From Microbacterium sp. C7(2022) (GTDB lineage Bacteria; Actinomycetota; Actinomycetes; Actinomycetales; Microbacteriaceae), in contig NZ_JAPEHV010000006.1 of the NCBI RefSeq assembly GCF_028823665.1, positions 62,001 to 126,000 on the forward strand: a DNA stretch of 64,000 nucleotides, given 5' to 3'. Shown here piece by piece: positions 48,944 to 56,766 of this stretch. The stretch's first letter is position 1. Each line of letters begins with the position of its first letter. The notes below the pieces were generated by a model that made no database searches, was not told the DNA's origin, and saw only the letters and a program-made list of their open reading frames with translations. The translations under genes were made by a program, and so were the position numbers.

Positions 48944-49588
48944 CTACTCCCCCGTGAGTCCTCCGAGCAGATGACCGAAAGACCGGCCTTCACCGAGGTA
49001 AGTCGCGGGGTCGAAGGGGTCGTCAACTGCCGTGCTCTCGCGGCGTGCGACGGCATCCGCCAACTCCCGCGCACCCCTTGCCACGCGTTCCGCCAACGGG
49101 GCAACCTGATCGGCCGCGCCGCCCCAGTCGCTGGATGCCGCGAACACGCCAGTGCTCACCGGCTCGGCGTGCAGGTACGCGAACAGCGGGCGGATCGCGT
49201 AGTCGATAGCGAGCGAATGCCGAGCAGTCCCGGCGTTCGCGCCGATCAAAACCGGCTTTCCGCGCAAGGCATCCGGATCGAGGACATCGATGAACGACTT
49301 GAACAGACCCGAGTAGCTCGTCGAGAAGATCGGCGTGACGACAATCAGCGCATCGGCCGACACGACGGTGTTGATCATCGTCTCGAGCGCGGGCGGCGCG
49401 AAGCCGGTGAGCAGGTTGTTCGTGATGTCGTGGGCGAGATCACGCAATTCGAAGGTGTCCGTCTCGGCGGCGATATCGCGGCTCGCGAGTTCCGTCACGG
49501 TCGCCGCGGCCAGACGGTCGGCGAGCATCCGCGTCGAGGACGGGTTCGAGAGTCCCGCTGACACGACGGCGATTCTACGTGCAGTCAT
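48944..49588 (-). CDS. NADPH-dependent FMN reductase, CE1759 type
   Basis: A 214-residue flavodoxin-fold reductase. The N-terminal SAGLSNPSSTRMLADRL binds the FMN phosphate and TPIFSTSYSGLFKSFID is a conserved flavin site region. It starts one base after the LLM oxygenase stop, so the two are one operon. This pairing is known as the CE1758/CE1759 duo: the reductase supplies reduced FMN to the oxygenase. Confidence 0.9.
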   Translation of the reverse strand: MTARRIAVVSAGLSNPSSTRMLADRLAAATVTELASRDIAAETDTFELRDLAHDITNNLLTGFAPPALETMINTVVSADALIVVTPIFSTSYSGLFKSFIDVLDPDALRGKPVLIGANAGTARHSLAIDYAIRPLFAYLHAEPVSTGVFAASSDWGGAADQVAPLAERVARGARELADAVARRESTAVDDPFDPATYLGEGRSFGHLLGGLTGE

Positions 49589-49589
49589 C

Positions 49590-50813
49590 TCACGCCTCCG
49601 CTCGGGCTGCGGCCGCCCCGAAGGCGGATCCGGCGGGTGCAGGCGTGTCTTGGTACGGCCGGCTGCCCGTCAGGTTGTCGCCGCGGTTAGCGTGCGGGCG
49701 CGCTTCGCGCGCCCCTCCGGCAGCGGCCACTCGCGATGCGTGAGTGGGAGCATCCGGAACCTCCTCCGGCCGATCCTTGGCCAGTTCCTTGCGCAGCACC
49801 GGCACGACTTCGCCGCCGAGGATGTCGAGTTGCTCGAGCACCGTCTTCAGCGGAAGCCCGGCGTGGTCCATCAGGAAGAGCTGTCGCTGGTAGTCGCCGT
49901 AGTGCTCGCGCATGGCGGCGTAACGATCAATGACTTGCTGGGGCGAGCCCACCGTGAGGGGTGTCATCTCGCTGAAGTCCTCGAGGCTCGGCCCGTGTCC
50001 GTACACCGGCGCGTTGTCGAAGTACGGGCGGAACTCGCGCACCGCGTCTTGAGAGTTCGCGCGCATGAACACCTGCCCGCCGAGCCCGACGATCGCCTGC
50101 TCGGGCGTCCCGTGTCCGTAGTGGGCGTACCGCTGGCGATACAGCGTGATCAGCCGCTGGTAGTGCTCCTTGGGCCAAAAGATGTTGTTGGCGAAGAACC
50201 CGTCACCGTAGTACGCCGCCTGCTCGGCGATCTCAGGCGTGCGGATGGAGCCGTGCCAGACGAACGGTGCCACGCCATCGAGCGGACGCGGGGTGGAAGT
50301 AAAGCCCTGCAACGGAGTACGGAACTGACCTTCCCAGTCGACAACGTCCTCGCGCCACAGTCGGTGGAGGAGGTTGTAGTTCTCGATCGCCAAGGGCAGC
50401 CCCTGGCGGATGTCCTTACCGAACCAGGGATACACCGGGCCAGTATTGCCGCGCCCGAGCATCACGTCGGTGCGACCGCCCGAGAGGTGCTGGAGCATCG
50501 CGAAGTCTTCCGCGATCTTCACCGGGTCGTTCGTCGTGATCAGCGTGGTCGCCGTAGAGAGCACGAGTCGCTCGGTCTGAGCGGCGATGTACGCGAGAGT
50601 CGTGGTCGGCGACGACGACCAGAACGGCGGGTTGTGGTGCTCACCGAGGGCGAACACGTCGAGCCCGACCTCCTCTGCGTGCGTGGCCATCGTGACGGTG
50701 TTGCGGATCTTCTCCGCTTCGCTCGGGGTAGTGCCCGTCGTGGGGTCCAGCGTGATGTCGCTCACTGAGAAGATGCCGAACTGCATCCCTTGCCATGCGT
50801 TGCTGTCGCTCAC
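49590..50813 (-). CDS. LLM-class flavin-dependent oxidoreductase, CE1758 type
   Basis: A 407-residue luciferase-like monooxygenase (TIM barrel). QFGIFSVSDITLDPTTG at the start, then ALGEHHNPPFWSSSP and the LGRGNTGPVYPWFGK loop are typical. The C-terminal 60 residues are Ala/Arg/Pro-rich and beyond the domain. The GTG at 50813 has GGGAGAG 3 bases before it. The true substrate is unknown. A palindrome lies upstream. Confidence 0.9.
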   Translation of the reverse strand: MSDSNAWQGMQFGIFSVSDITLDPTTGTTPSEAEKIRNTVTMATHAEEVGLDVFALGEHHNPPFWSSSPTTTLAYIAAQTERLVLSTATTLITTNDPVKIAEDFAMLQHLSGGRTDVMLGRGNTGPVYPWFGKDIRQGLPLAIENYNLLHRLWREDVVDWEGQFRTPLQGFTSTPRPLDGVAPFVWHGSIRTPEIAEQAAYYGDGFFANNIFWPKEHYQRLITLYRQRYAHYGHGTPEQAIVGLGGQVFMRANSQDAVREFRPYFDNAPVYGHGPSLEDFSEMTPLTVGSPQQVIDRYAAMREHYGDYQRQLFLMDHAGLPLKTVLEQLDILGGEVVPVLRKELAKDRPEEVPDAPTHASRVAAAGGAREARPHANRGDNLTGSRPYQDTPAPAGSAFGAAAARAEA

Positions 50814-50847
50814 GATCTCTCCCGTCTCTCCCGGCTGTTCACACATA

Positions 50848-50875
50848 CCGGTTTATATGCAAATGAATATACCGG
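50848..50875. promoter_or_regulatory. 28-bp interrupted palindrome before the LLM/FMN operon
   Basis: CCGGTTTAT, ten bases, then ATATACCGG. The arms match except one pair, and an A/T-rich core lies in GC-rich surroundings. It fits a dimeric repressor operator (MarR or TetR size). It lies 35 bases before the LLM start and 61 before the acyltransferase gene. Confidence 0.55.
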
Positions 50876-50935
50876 ATCCAACGTGAACGAGCCCACACTA
50901 TTCCCGCCACCTGAGCGCTAAAGTGGCACTCGCCC

Positions 50936-52144
50936 ATGACAGATGCCTCTTCTGCGGCCGAGTCCGCTCCCCCGCCAGCGCCGTCGTACACGTCGACCGG
51001 CACGCTCATCACGCCGCGCCCCAAGCGCATGCCTTTCTGGGACAACGCACGATTCGCGTGCATCGTTCTCGTCGTACTCGGGCACGCGGTCCAACGGCTG
51101 ACATACGACTCGGACATCGCCCTCGGCCTGTACCTGCTGATCTACGCGTTCCATATGCCCGCGTTCGCAATCATCTCGGGCTACTTCTCCAAGTCAGATC
51201 CGCCGAATCGGCGCCAGCTCGCGCGCGTGCTGACCGACATCGTCGTGCCCTACATCATCTTCGAAGGCCTGTGGACGGTCACCAAGCTCATCGTGGAAGG
51301 GCGCGCGAACCCCAACATCACCGAACCGTCCTGGACACTGTGGTTTCTGCTCGCACTGGGGATCTTCCGCCTAATCCTCCCGTACCTCGCACTCCTGCGG
51401 TGGCCTCTCGCCTGGACCCTCCTGATTTCGATCGGCGCCGGGTATCTGCCCAACATCGACTCGACGTTCTCGCTGTCGCGCACGCTGGGCCTCCTGCCGT
51501 TCTTCGCGCTGGGCTGGTGGTTGCACGAGCGCGACATCGTACGACGGCTCGATCTGTTTCGGCGACGCGCGTGGGCAACTGCAACCGCGGCAGCCAGCTT
51601 CCTCATCGCGGGATGGGCAGCCTGGTACTTCATTGACGGATGGCGCGCGATGAACTTGCGGGAGTGGTTGTTCTACGACGACAACTACGCCGATATCGGT
51701 GGCACGCAATGGTGGGCGGGCGGCGTGCGCCTCGTTCTCATGGCGGCCGCACTGATCTTGAGCGCAGCCTTCTTCGCACTTGTACCGCGGGGCGGTCACT
51801 GGTGGACCCACTTCGGGCAGTACACGATGTACGTCTACCTCTTGCACTCATTCGTGTTGTACCCGTTCCGCGAGTCCGGCGTTCTGCGCGGGCTCGACCC
51901 CACGTGGATCTGGCTGCCCATCGTCATCGTGCTCTCGGTTCTCATCGCGCTCGGGTTGGCCACAAAGCCCGTGCGACGCATCTTCCGACCGGTGGTCGAG
52001 CCGCGTCCGAGCTGGCTGTTCGCCGACTCGTCCCTGGCTCACAAAGAGGGGCGGCGCGAGGACCCCACAGGCTCGCGACGTCCACCAGAGGCTGCTGCCT
52101 CCCCTCGACGCCACCGTCATGCCGACCCTCGGCAAAACGGCTGA
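50936..52144 (+). CDS. Acyltransferase 3-family membrane protein
   Basis: 402 residues with about ten helices and a Pro/Ala-rich N-terminus of 35 residues. The first helix region has FWDNARFACIVLVVLGHAVQ with the conserved His, and FHMPAFAIISGYFS is typical of the Acyltransferase_3 family (OatA/NolL type), which O-acylates envelope sugars. Substrate unknown. Divergent from the LLM operon; convergent with rpsO. Confidence 0.9.
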   Translation: MTDASSAAESAPPPAPSYTSTGTLITPRPKRMPFWDNARFACIVLVVLGHAVQRLTYDSDIALGLYLLIYAFHMPAFAIISGYFSKSDPPNRRQLARVLTDIVVPYIIFEGLWTVTKLIVEGRANPNITEPSWTLWFLLALGIFRLILPYLALLRWPLAWTLLISIGAGYLPNIDSTFSLSRTLGLLPFFALGWWLHERDIVRRLDLFRRRAWATATAAASFLIAGWAAWYFIDGWRAMNLREWLFYDDNYADIGGTQWWAGGVRLVLMAAALILSAAFFALVPRGGHWWTHFGQYTMYVYLLHSFVLYPFRESGVLRGLDPTWIWLPIVIVLSVLIALGLATKPVRRIFRPVVEPRPSWLFADSSLAHKEGRREDPTGSRRPPEAAASPRRHRHADPRQNG

Positions 52145-52172
52145 CTCTCACGCCCCACGCCCGCGCGCACGA

Positions 52173-52204
52173 AGAAGGCCGCCCCACACCTGGGGCGGCC
52201 TTCT
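52173..52204. terminator. Bidirectional terminator between the acyltransferase gene and rpsO
   Basis: A perfect 14-bp stem (52173-52186 with 52191-52204) with a CACC loop. Confidence 0.8.
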
Positions 52205-52238
52205 CAAGAAGTTTTGCGCGATTGAACGCTGGATGCGA

Positions 52239-52508
52239 TTAGCGGCGCAGTCCGAGACGCTCGATCAACGACCGGTAACGGTTGATGTCGACGTCCTGGA
52301 GGTAGCCCAGCAGTCGGCGGCGCTGACCGACGAGCAGGAACAGACCACGACGCGAGTGGTGGTCGTGCTTGTGCTCCTTGAGGTGCTCGGTGAGGTCCTT
52401 GATGCGCTGCGACAGCATTGCAACCTGCACCTCGGGGGATCCGGTGTCACCGGGGTGCGTCGCGTACTCTTCGATGATCGCCTTCTTGACGTCTGCTTCC
52501 AGTGCCAT
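52239..52508 (-). CDS. rpsO: 30S ribosomal protein S15
   Basis: An 89-residue primary 16S rRNA-binding protein. The [11 protein letters not shown] segment and [23 protein letters not shown] end are diagnostic. AGAGAGGGGATC lies just before the start. In most bacteria pnp follows directly; here five genes intervene. Confidence 0.98.
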   Translation of the reverse strand: MALEADVKKAIIEEYATHPGDTGSPEVQVAMLSQRIKDLTEHLKEHKHDHHSRRGLFLLVGQRRRLLGYLQDVDINRYRSLIERLGLRR

Positions 52509-52626
52509 AGGTGATCCCCTCTCTCTTCGTTGCGCGGTGCCCGACACCTGATGTGCGAGCTCTCTTTATCCGCGGCCGATCAAACGGCAACCTCAAGAGT
52601 CTACCAGGAGATGGCGCGCACAGCGT

Positions 52627-53193
52627 TCAGTCCTGCTGGAGGGCGCCCTGCAGTTCGAGCGTGATGGTGATGTCCTTGCCAACGAGCACGCCACCGGTCT
52701 CGAGCGCGGCGTTCCACGTGAGCCCGAAGTCCTCACGGTTGATGACCGTCTTCGCGGTTGCGCCGGCCTTGTAGTTGCCCCACGGGTCGGTGCCGAATCC
52801 ACCGAACTCGACGTCGAAGCTCACAGGCTTGGTGATGCCGCGAATGGTGAGGTCGCCATCGACGACAAAGTCCTCTCCCGCGATGCGGGCGCCCGTCGAG
52901 CGGAATTCCATGGTGGGGTGGTTCTCGACATCGAAGAAGTCGCCCGAACGGAGGTGGGTGTCGCGTGCATCGTCGTTGGTGTCAACCGATGCCACATCGA
53001 CGGTCGCCTCAACAGTCGCATCGAGCGGGTTCTCCGGAGCGGTGATCGTGGCGCTCTTCACGCCGAACGATCCGCGGACCTTCGAGATCATCATGTGGCG
53101 CACGCTGAACGTGACCTCGGAGTGAGACGGGTCGAGAACCCAGGTGCCTGCCTTGTAGCCGGGGATGGTGGTGGTGGTGGTGGCGTCAGTCAT
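52627..53193 (-). CDS. YceI-family lipid-binding protein
   Basis: A 188-residue lipocalin-like beta-barrel (YceI family), binder of polyisoprenoids. Blocks GTWVLDPSHSEVTFSVRHMMISKVRGSF and VSFDVEFGG are typical. No signal peptide is visible, as in most actinobacterial cytosolic YceI proteins. The start is set at 53193 with AAGGATC upstream. Confidence 0.93.
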   Translation of the reverse strand: MTDATTTTTIPGYKAGTWVLDPSHSEVTFSVRHMMISKVRGSFGVKSATITAPENPLDATVEATVDVASVDTNDDARDTHLRSGDFFDVENHPTMEFRSTGARIAGEDFVVDGDLTIRGITKPVSFDVEFGGFGTDPWGNYKAGATAKTVINREDFGLTWNAALETGGVLVGKDITITLELQGALQQD

Positions 53194-53316
53194 GGTGATC
53201 CTTCTGTCTGTGGAAGCGAAAGTGAGCACGCGCTCCCCCGTCTCAACGCGCACCTGAGCAATCTATTCCCATGAATGAAAAAGTTCTCATCACGAAAACG
53301 TGCGGCTGAAACGACA

Positions 53317-53344
53317 TGGGGTGGATGCCGCAGCATCCACCCCA
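53317..53344 (-). terminator. Terminator of the FKBP gene
   Basis: A perfect 12-bp stem (53317-53328 with 53333-53344) with a CGCA loop, 17 bases past the FKBP stop. Confidence 0.75.
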
Positions 53345-53361
53345 CTGTGTGAAACCCGTCG

Positions 53362-53730
53362 TCAGCCCACGGCGATCAGGTCGATGATGAAGACGAGCGT
53401 CTTCCCACCGAGAAAGTGCCCACCGGCCGGGCCATAGGCCAAGTGCGGCGGAATGACGAGCTCGCGACGTCCGCCGACCTTCATGCCCGGGATGCCGTCC
53501 TGCCATCCCTGGATGAGACCACGGAGCGGGAACTGGATGCTCTCGCCACGGTTCCACGAGGAGTCAAACTCCTCCCCTGAGGTGTACTCGACACCCGCGT
53601 AGTGCACGGTGACGGTGTCACCCGGCTTCGCCTCGGCACCGTCGCCGACGATGATGTCGCGGATTACGAGGTCAGCGGGTGCGGGCCCTTCGGGCGCGTC
53701 GAATTCGGGCTTGGTGCGATCGTTCGTCAT
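53362..53730 (-). CDS. FKBP-type peptidyl-prolyl isomerase
   Basis: A 122-residue protein with an FKBP domain (about 25-121) including DTVTVHYAGVEYTSGEEFDSS, the GLIQGWQDGIPGMKVGG segment, and the LAYGPAGGH region. Prolyl isomerase, cytosolic (no signal peptide). The ATG at 53730 is preferred over a longer frame. Confidence 0.95.
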   Translation of the reverse strand: MTNDRTKPEFDAPEGPAPADLVIRDIIVGDGAEAKPGDTVTVHYAGVEYTSGEEFDSSWNRGESIQFPLRGLIQGWQDGIPGMKVGGRRELVIPPHLAYGPAGGHFLGGKTLVFIIDLIAVG

Positions 53731-53837
53731 GAGTCCATCCAAGCACTGTTCGTGCGGTCGCACATGGCGTGTTCACGACGGGTGAACATCACCCTATTGA
53801 CAGCGCTCGCACACCTGGGCATCCTGGAATCAGCCAA

Positions 53838-53888
53838 CTCAACGCTCGGGAGACACGCAGGCATCGCCGCGGCACCGAGCGTTGAGTC
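53838..53888. repeat. 13-bp perfect inverted repeat between FKBP and prsW
   Basis: ACTCAACGCTCGG (53838-53850) and CCGAGCGTTGAGT (53876-53888), 25 bases apart. It could be a large-loop terminator for prsW, ending 29 bases past its stop, or a regulatory or relic element. Confidence 0.5.
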
Positions 53889-53916
53889 TTGTCTGGGCTC
53901 GTCCGGGCGTGGCAGC

Positions 53917-55131
53917 TCAGAGCGCAAACAGCGCAGCGCGAGCGGCGGCCGTGCGCGCCAGGAGCGCGTGCTCCTCTGCGGCCGAGTGCGGATCGCGACC
54001 GGTCACCGACCTCTGGCGCGCCGCGGCGAGCGCGGTCGCATCCCGAATGAAGCCCATCATGATGTCAGAACGGTCCCCTCGAAGGCTTTTCGCCCACGCC
54101 AGCCCTGCCTTGCGACCGGCGGGGGTTGCGAGCATGTCGGCTTCTTGCACGGTGAACCAGCCGGCCTCGGCATACTCCCCCAGACGCCTACGGGTGAGTC
54201 GCGCTTCTTCCCTTCGCAGGGCGATGACGCCGATCACGAACAGCACGAACAATGGCACCTGCAACACGAGGTACAGGGCAAAGAAGTCGCCGAACATCGC
54301 CGACCCGTTCCAGATGGCGTGCAGCACTATCGCGCCCATCATTCCGAGCACCCACGCACCGAGAATCGAACCGTTGCTCGCACCGCGGCGAGCGGCCAGC
54401 CCGACGGCGAAGCCGGTGACCGCCGTGAACATCACATGCGCAAACGGGGAGAGGATGCCACGAATGAAGAACGTCACCGACGCATCCGCCACGCCGCCTT
54501 CAATGAAGCTGATCGCGAAGTATTGGATGTTCTCGGTGAAGGCGAAGCCCGCACCGACGAGTGCACCGTAGACGATCCCATCCACAGGGCCATCGAATGC
54601 GCGGCGGGCCACCAAAAAGATCAGCAGGACGCCGACCCCTTTGCCCAACTCTTCGACGATAGGCGCCTGCACGACGACGGAGAACGCCTCGCGCAGCACT
54701 GATCCGTCGTTCCCGATCACCGCGGTGATCGCGAAGTCGACGGCCAGCGCGATGCCCACTGCCGCGATCGCACCCCATGCGGCGGCGAGCACGAGGAGAC
54801 CTGTGGGCTCCGGTTCCCACCGGTCGATGATGCGCACGGCAACGACCACACCGACGAGCGGCACAAGCGCGAGGATCGCCCCGACGATCGAGGAAGCGGC
54901 TCCGAGTGCTGAGAGAAAGTAGCTGACGAGCAGCACCAGCACGATCACCAACACCCCGAACAGCCACAGCGGCGCCACGCGACCCGCACGCGGTGCCACC
55001 GGAACCTCGAGCGGCAGTGCCGTGGGTGACGGAATGGGGGCGCCCTGTGAGAGCGCGGGCTGCGCGAGCGGAGACGCGAATGCGGGCGGAGTCAGGGACG
55101 GTCGTGCACGCCCCGGCAGATCACTCGACAT
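53917..55131 (-). CDS. PrsW-family intramembrane metalloprotease
   Basis: A 404-residue membrane protease with about eight helices. Metal/catalytic motifs: APIVEELGK (EExxK), GFAFTENIQY, and the two His in AHVMFTAV and LHAIWN. The first 50 residues are Pro/Ala-rich, and a C-terminal soluble part of about 100 residues follows the last helix. PrsW in Bacillus cleaves the anti-sigma factor RsiW; the target here is unknown. TAGGCT lies 7 bases before the ATG. Confidence 0.93.
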   Translation of the reverse strand: MSSDLPGRARPSLTPPAFASPLAQPALSQGAPIPSPTALPLEVPVAPRAGRVAPLWLFGVLVIVLVLLVSYFLSALGAASSIVGAILALVPLVGVVVAVRIIDRWEPEPTGLLVLAAAWGAIAAVGIALAVDFAITAVIGNDGSVLREAFSVVVQAPIVEELGKGVGVLLIFLVARRAFDGPVDGIVYGALVGAGFAFTENIQYFAISFIEGGVADASVTFFIRGILSPFAHVMFTAVTGFAVGLAARRGASNGSILGAWVLGMMGAIVLHAIWNGSAMFGDFFALYLVLQVPLFVLFVIGVIALRREEARLTRRRLGEYAEAGWFTVQEADMLATPAGRKAGLAWAKSLRGDRSDIMMGFIRDATALAAARQRSVTGRDPHSAAEEHALLARTAAARAALFAL

Positions 55132-55185
55132 GTCGATCAGCCTAGGCGCGAGCGCTCTGCAATGCTCATCAGCGATCCCCATGGG

Positions 55186-55191
55186 TAGATT
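55186..55191 (+). promoter_or_regulatory. Putative leaderless -10 for the FAH-family gene
   Basis: TAGATT, six bases, then the ATG at 55198. Confidence 0.45.
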
Positions 55192-55197
55192 TGTGGG

Positions 55198-56064
55198 ATG
55201 CGCTTCGCCCACGTGATCCCTGCAGGGACGAGTGTCCCCCGACTGATCGCCGTAGAACAGGACGCAGGTGCCTTCGTCGACGGGTTCTTCGCCGGGGCGC
55301 CGTCGACGCTGGACGCGCTCATCGCGGGCGGCGACGAGCTACTCGATCGCGTGCGTGACGCCGCACCCCGGGCCTCGTTCGACGTGCCGCTGCAGGACGC
55401 GGCGTTCGCCTCGGCGATCCTCGCACCGCCGGTCATCCTCGCGGTCGGGCTGAACTATGCGGCACACTCGAGCGAGCTCGGGTTGAAGACGGATGCCACC
55501 CCCACCGTGTTCGTGCTGTGGCCCAACTCGCTCTCCGGGCACGAGGGCACGACAACGTGGCCTCGTGCGCTGAGCGAAGCGGTCGACTACGAGGCAGAAC
55601 TGGGCGTCATCATCGGTCGAGATGCAAAGGACGTGTCGGCCGAGGCCGCACTATCGCACGTGTGGGGCTACACGGTGGTGAACGACATCACCGCCCGCAA
55701 CATCCAGTACTCCGAGGCCCAGTGGTCACGATGCAAATCGTTCGACGGGTTCACTCCGACCGGTCCGTTCGTGGTGACCGCGGACGAGATTCCCGATCCT
55801 CAAGATCTCCATATCTGGACCGTGTTGGACGGCAAGACGCTACAAGACGGCTCGACGGGCCAGATGGTCCGTACCGTCGCGACGCTGATTTCGAGCCTGT
55901 CGCAATCGGCGACGTTGCTTCCGGGCACCTTGATCTCCACCGGAAGTCCGGGTGGAGCTGGCTACTCGCGGGACCCGCAGATCTTCCTGCGGGACCGTTC
56001 CACGGTGACCGTCGGCATCGACGGCATCGGAGCGCTCACCACCCACTGCCGCATCGTCGACTGA
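55198..56064 (+). CDS. Fumarylacetoacetate hydrolase-family protein
   Basis: A 288-residue protein with the FAH fold. VGLNYAAHSSELG, the metal ligand Glu in VDYEAELGVII, and WGYTVVNDITARNIQ plus the Lys-containing CKSFDGFTPTGPF loop match 5-carboxymethyl-2-hydroxymuconate isomerase/FAHD-type enzymes. Substrate not assignable. Divergent from prsW. Confidence 0.9.
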   Translation: MRFAHVIPAGTSVPRLIAVEQDAGAFVDGFFAGAPSTLDALIAGGDELLDRVRDAAPRASFDVPLQDAAFASAILAPPVILAVGLNYAAHSSELGLKTDATPTVFVLWPNSLSGHEGTTTWPRALSEAVDYEAELGVIIGRDAKDVSAEAALSHVWGYTVVNDITARNIQYSEAQWSRCKSFDGFTPTGPFVVTADEIPDPQDLHIWTVLDGKTLQDGSTGQMVRTVATLISSLSQSATLLPGTLISTGSPGGAGYSRDPQIFLRDRSTVTVGIDGIGALTTHCRIVD

Positions 56065-56068
56065 AAGC

Positions 56069-56098
56069 AGAACGGCGACCCCGAGGGGCCGCCGTTCT
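56069..56098 (+). terminator. Hairpin after the FAH-family gene
   Basis: A 9-bp stem (56069-56077 with 56090-56098), one mismatch, then an inner CCC/GGG. It starts 4 bases past the stop. Confidence 0.6.
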
Positions 56099-56130
56099 CA
56101 CGTGATCGCGGGGCTTGCCCCCGCGATGCC

Positions 56131-56694
56131 TCACATGTCGAGTACTTCGGTGCAGTCGATCGGCACGCCTTCGACCTCGAACACGCCGGGGCCGTTCGTG
56201 ACGCAGAACTCGTACACCTGCTGGGTTCCTTCGGCGATCAGGGGGAAGAGTACCGCGAAGAAGATGATCAGGAAGATGATCCCCAGCACGAGGAGTACCG
56301 AGCTGATGATGATCGCCGCCAGCGCGAAGCCGTTCTTGGCGCCCGCCTTCTTGCTCTGAACCAGCGCCACGATGCCCAGGATCAGAGCAATCAGCTGCAT
56401 GAAGAACGACAGAATGAACGCGACGATGCCCAGAGTGCGCCCGGGGACGGACGCCGAGACGGGCGCTCCGTATGCCGCCGGTGGCGCCGAAGCGTAGGGC
56501 TGCTGCCCGGGCGCTGCCCCGTACGGGGGCGCCGAAGGCGCCTGCGAGTATGCGGGCGGCGAAGGCGCCTGCGAGTATGCGGGCGGCGGCGTCGCGCCCG
56601 CGGGAGGCGGCGTCGTGCTGGCGGGCTCCGCCGGAGGTTGGGGTGCGCCGCCGCTGTTCGGGGGCGTCTGGTTGGGGTTCTGCGGGTCGGTCAT
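56131..56694 (-). CDS. Pro-rich N-terminus, two-helix membrane protein (DUF4190-like)
   Basis: 187 residues. The first 85 are Pro/Ala/Tyr-rich and probably disordered, with two copies of a SQAPSPPAY-type unit. Then come two membrane helices (about 88-112 and 122-150) around a short QSKKAGAKNG loop, as in DUF4190 proteins, and a short external end with two Cys (CVTNG...PIDCTE). Function unknown. Confidence 0.78.
   Translation of the reverse strand: MTDPQNPNQTPPNSGGAPQPPAEPASTTPPPAGATPPPAYSQAPSPPAYSQAPSAPPYGAAPGQQPYASAPPAAYGAPVSASVPGRTLGIVAFILSFFMQLIALILGIVALVQSKKAGAKNGFALAAIIISSVLLVLGIIFLIIFFAVLFPLIAEGTQQVYEFCVTNGPGVFEVEGVPIDCTEVLDM
56534..56587 (-). repeat. Two perfect 27-base tandem copies inside the Pro-rich gene
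   Basis: Units 56534-56560 and 56561-56587 are identical, adding nine residues each to the disordered Pro/Tyr-rich tail. Copy number may vary between strains. Confidence 0.85.
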
Positions 56695-56766
56695 TGCGAT
56701 CCTCTCGGTGGTCTACGCATGACCGTAGCGCTCGCGCGCGTGGGCGTGCAACGCCCACGCGCGCGC

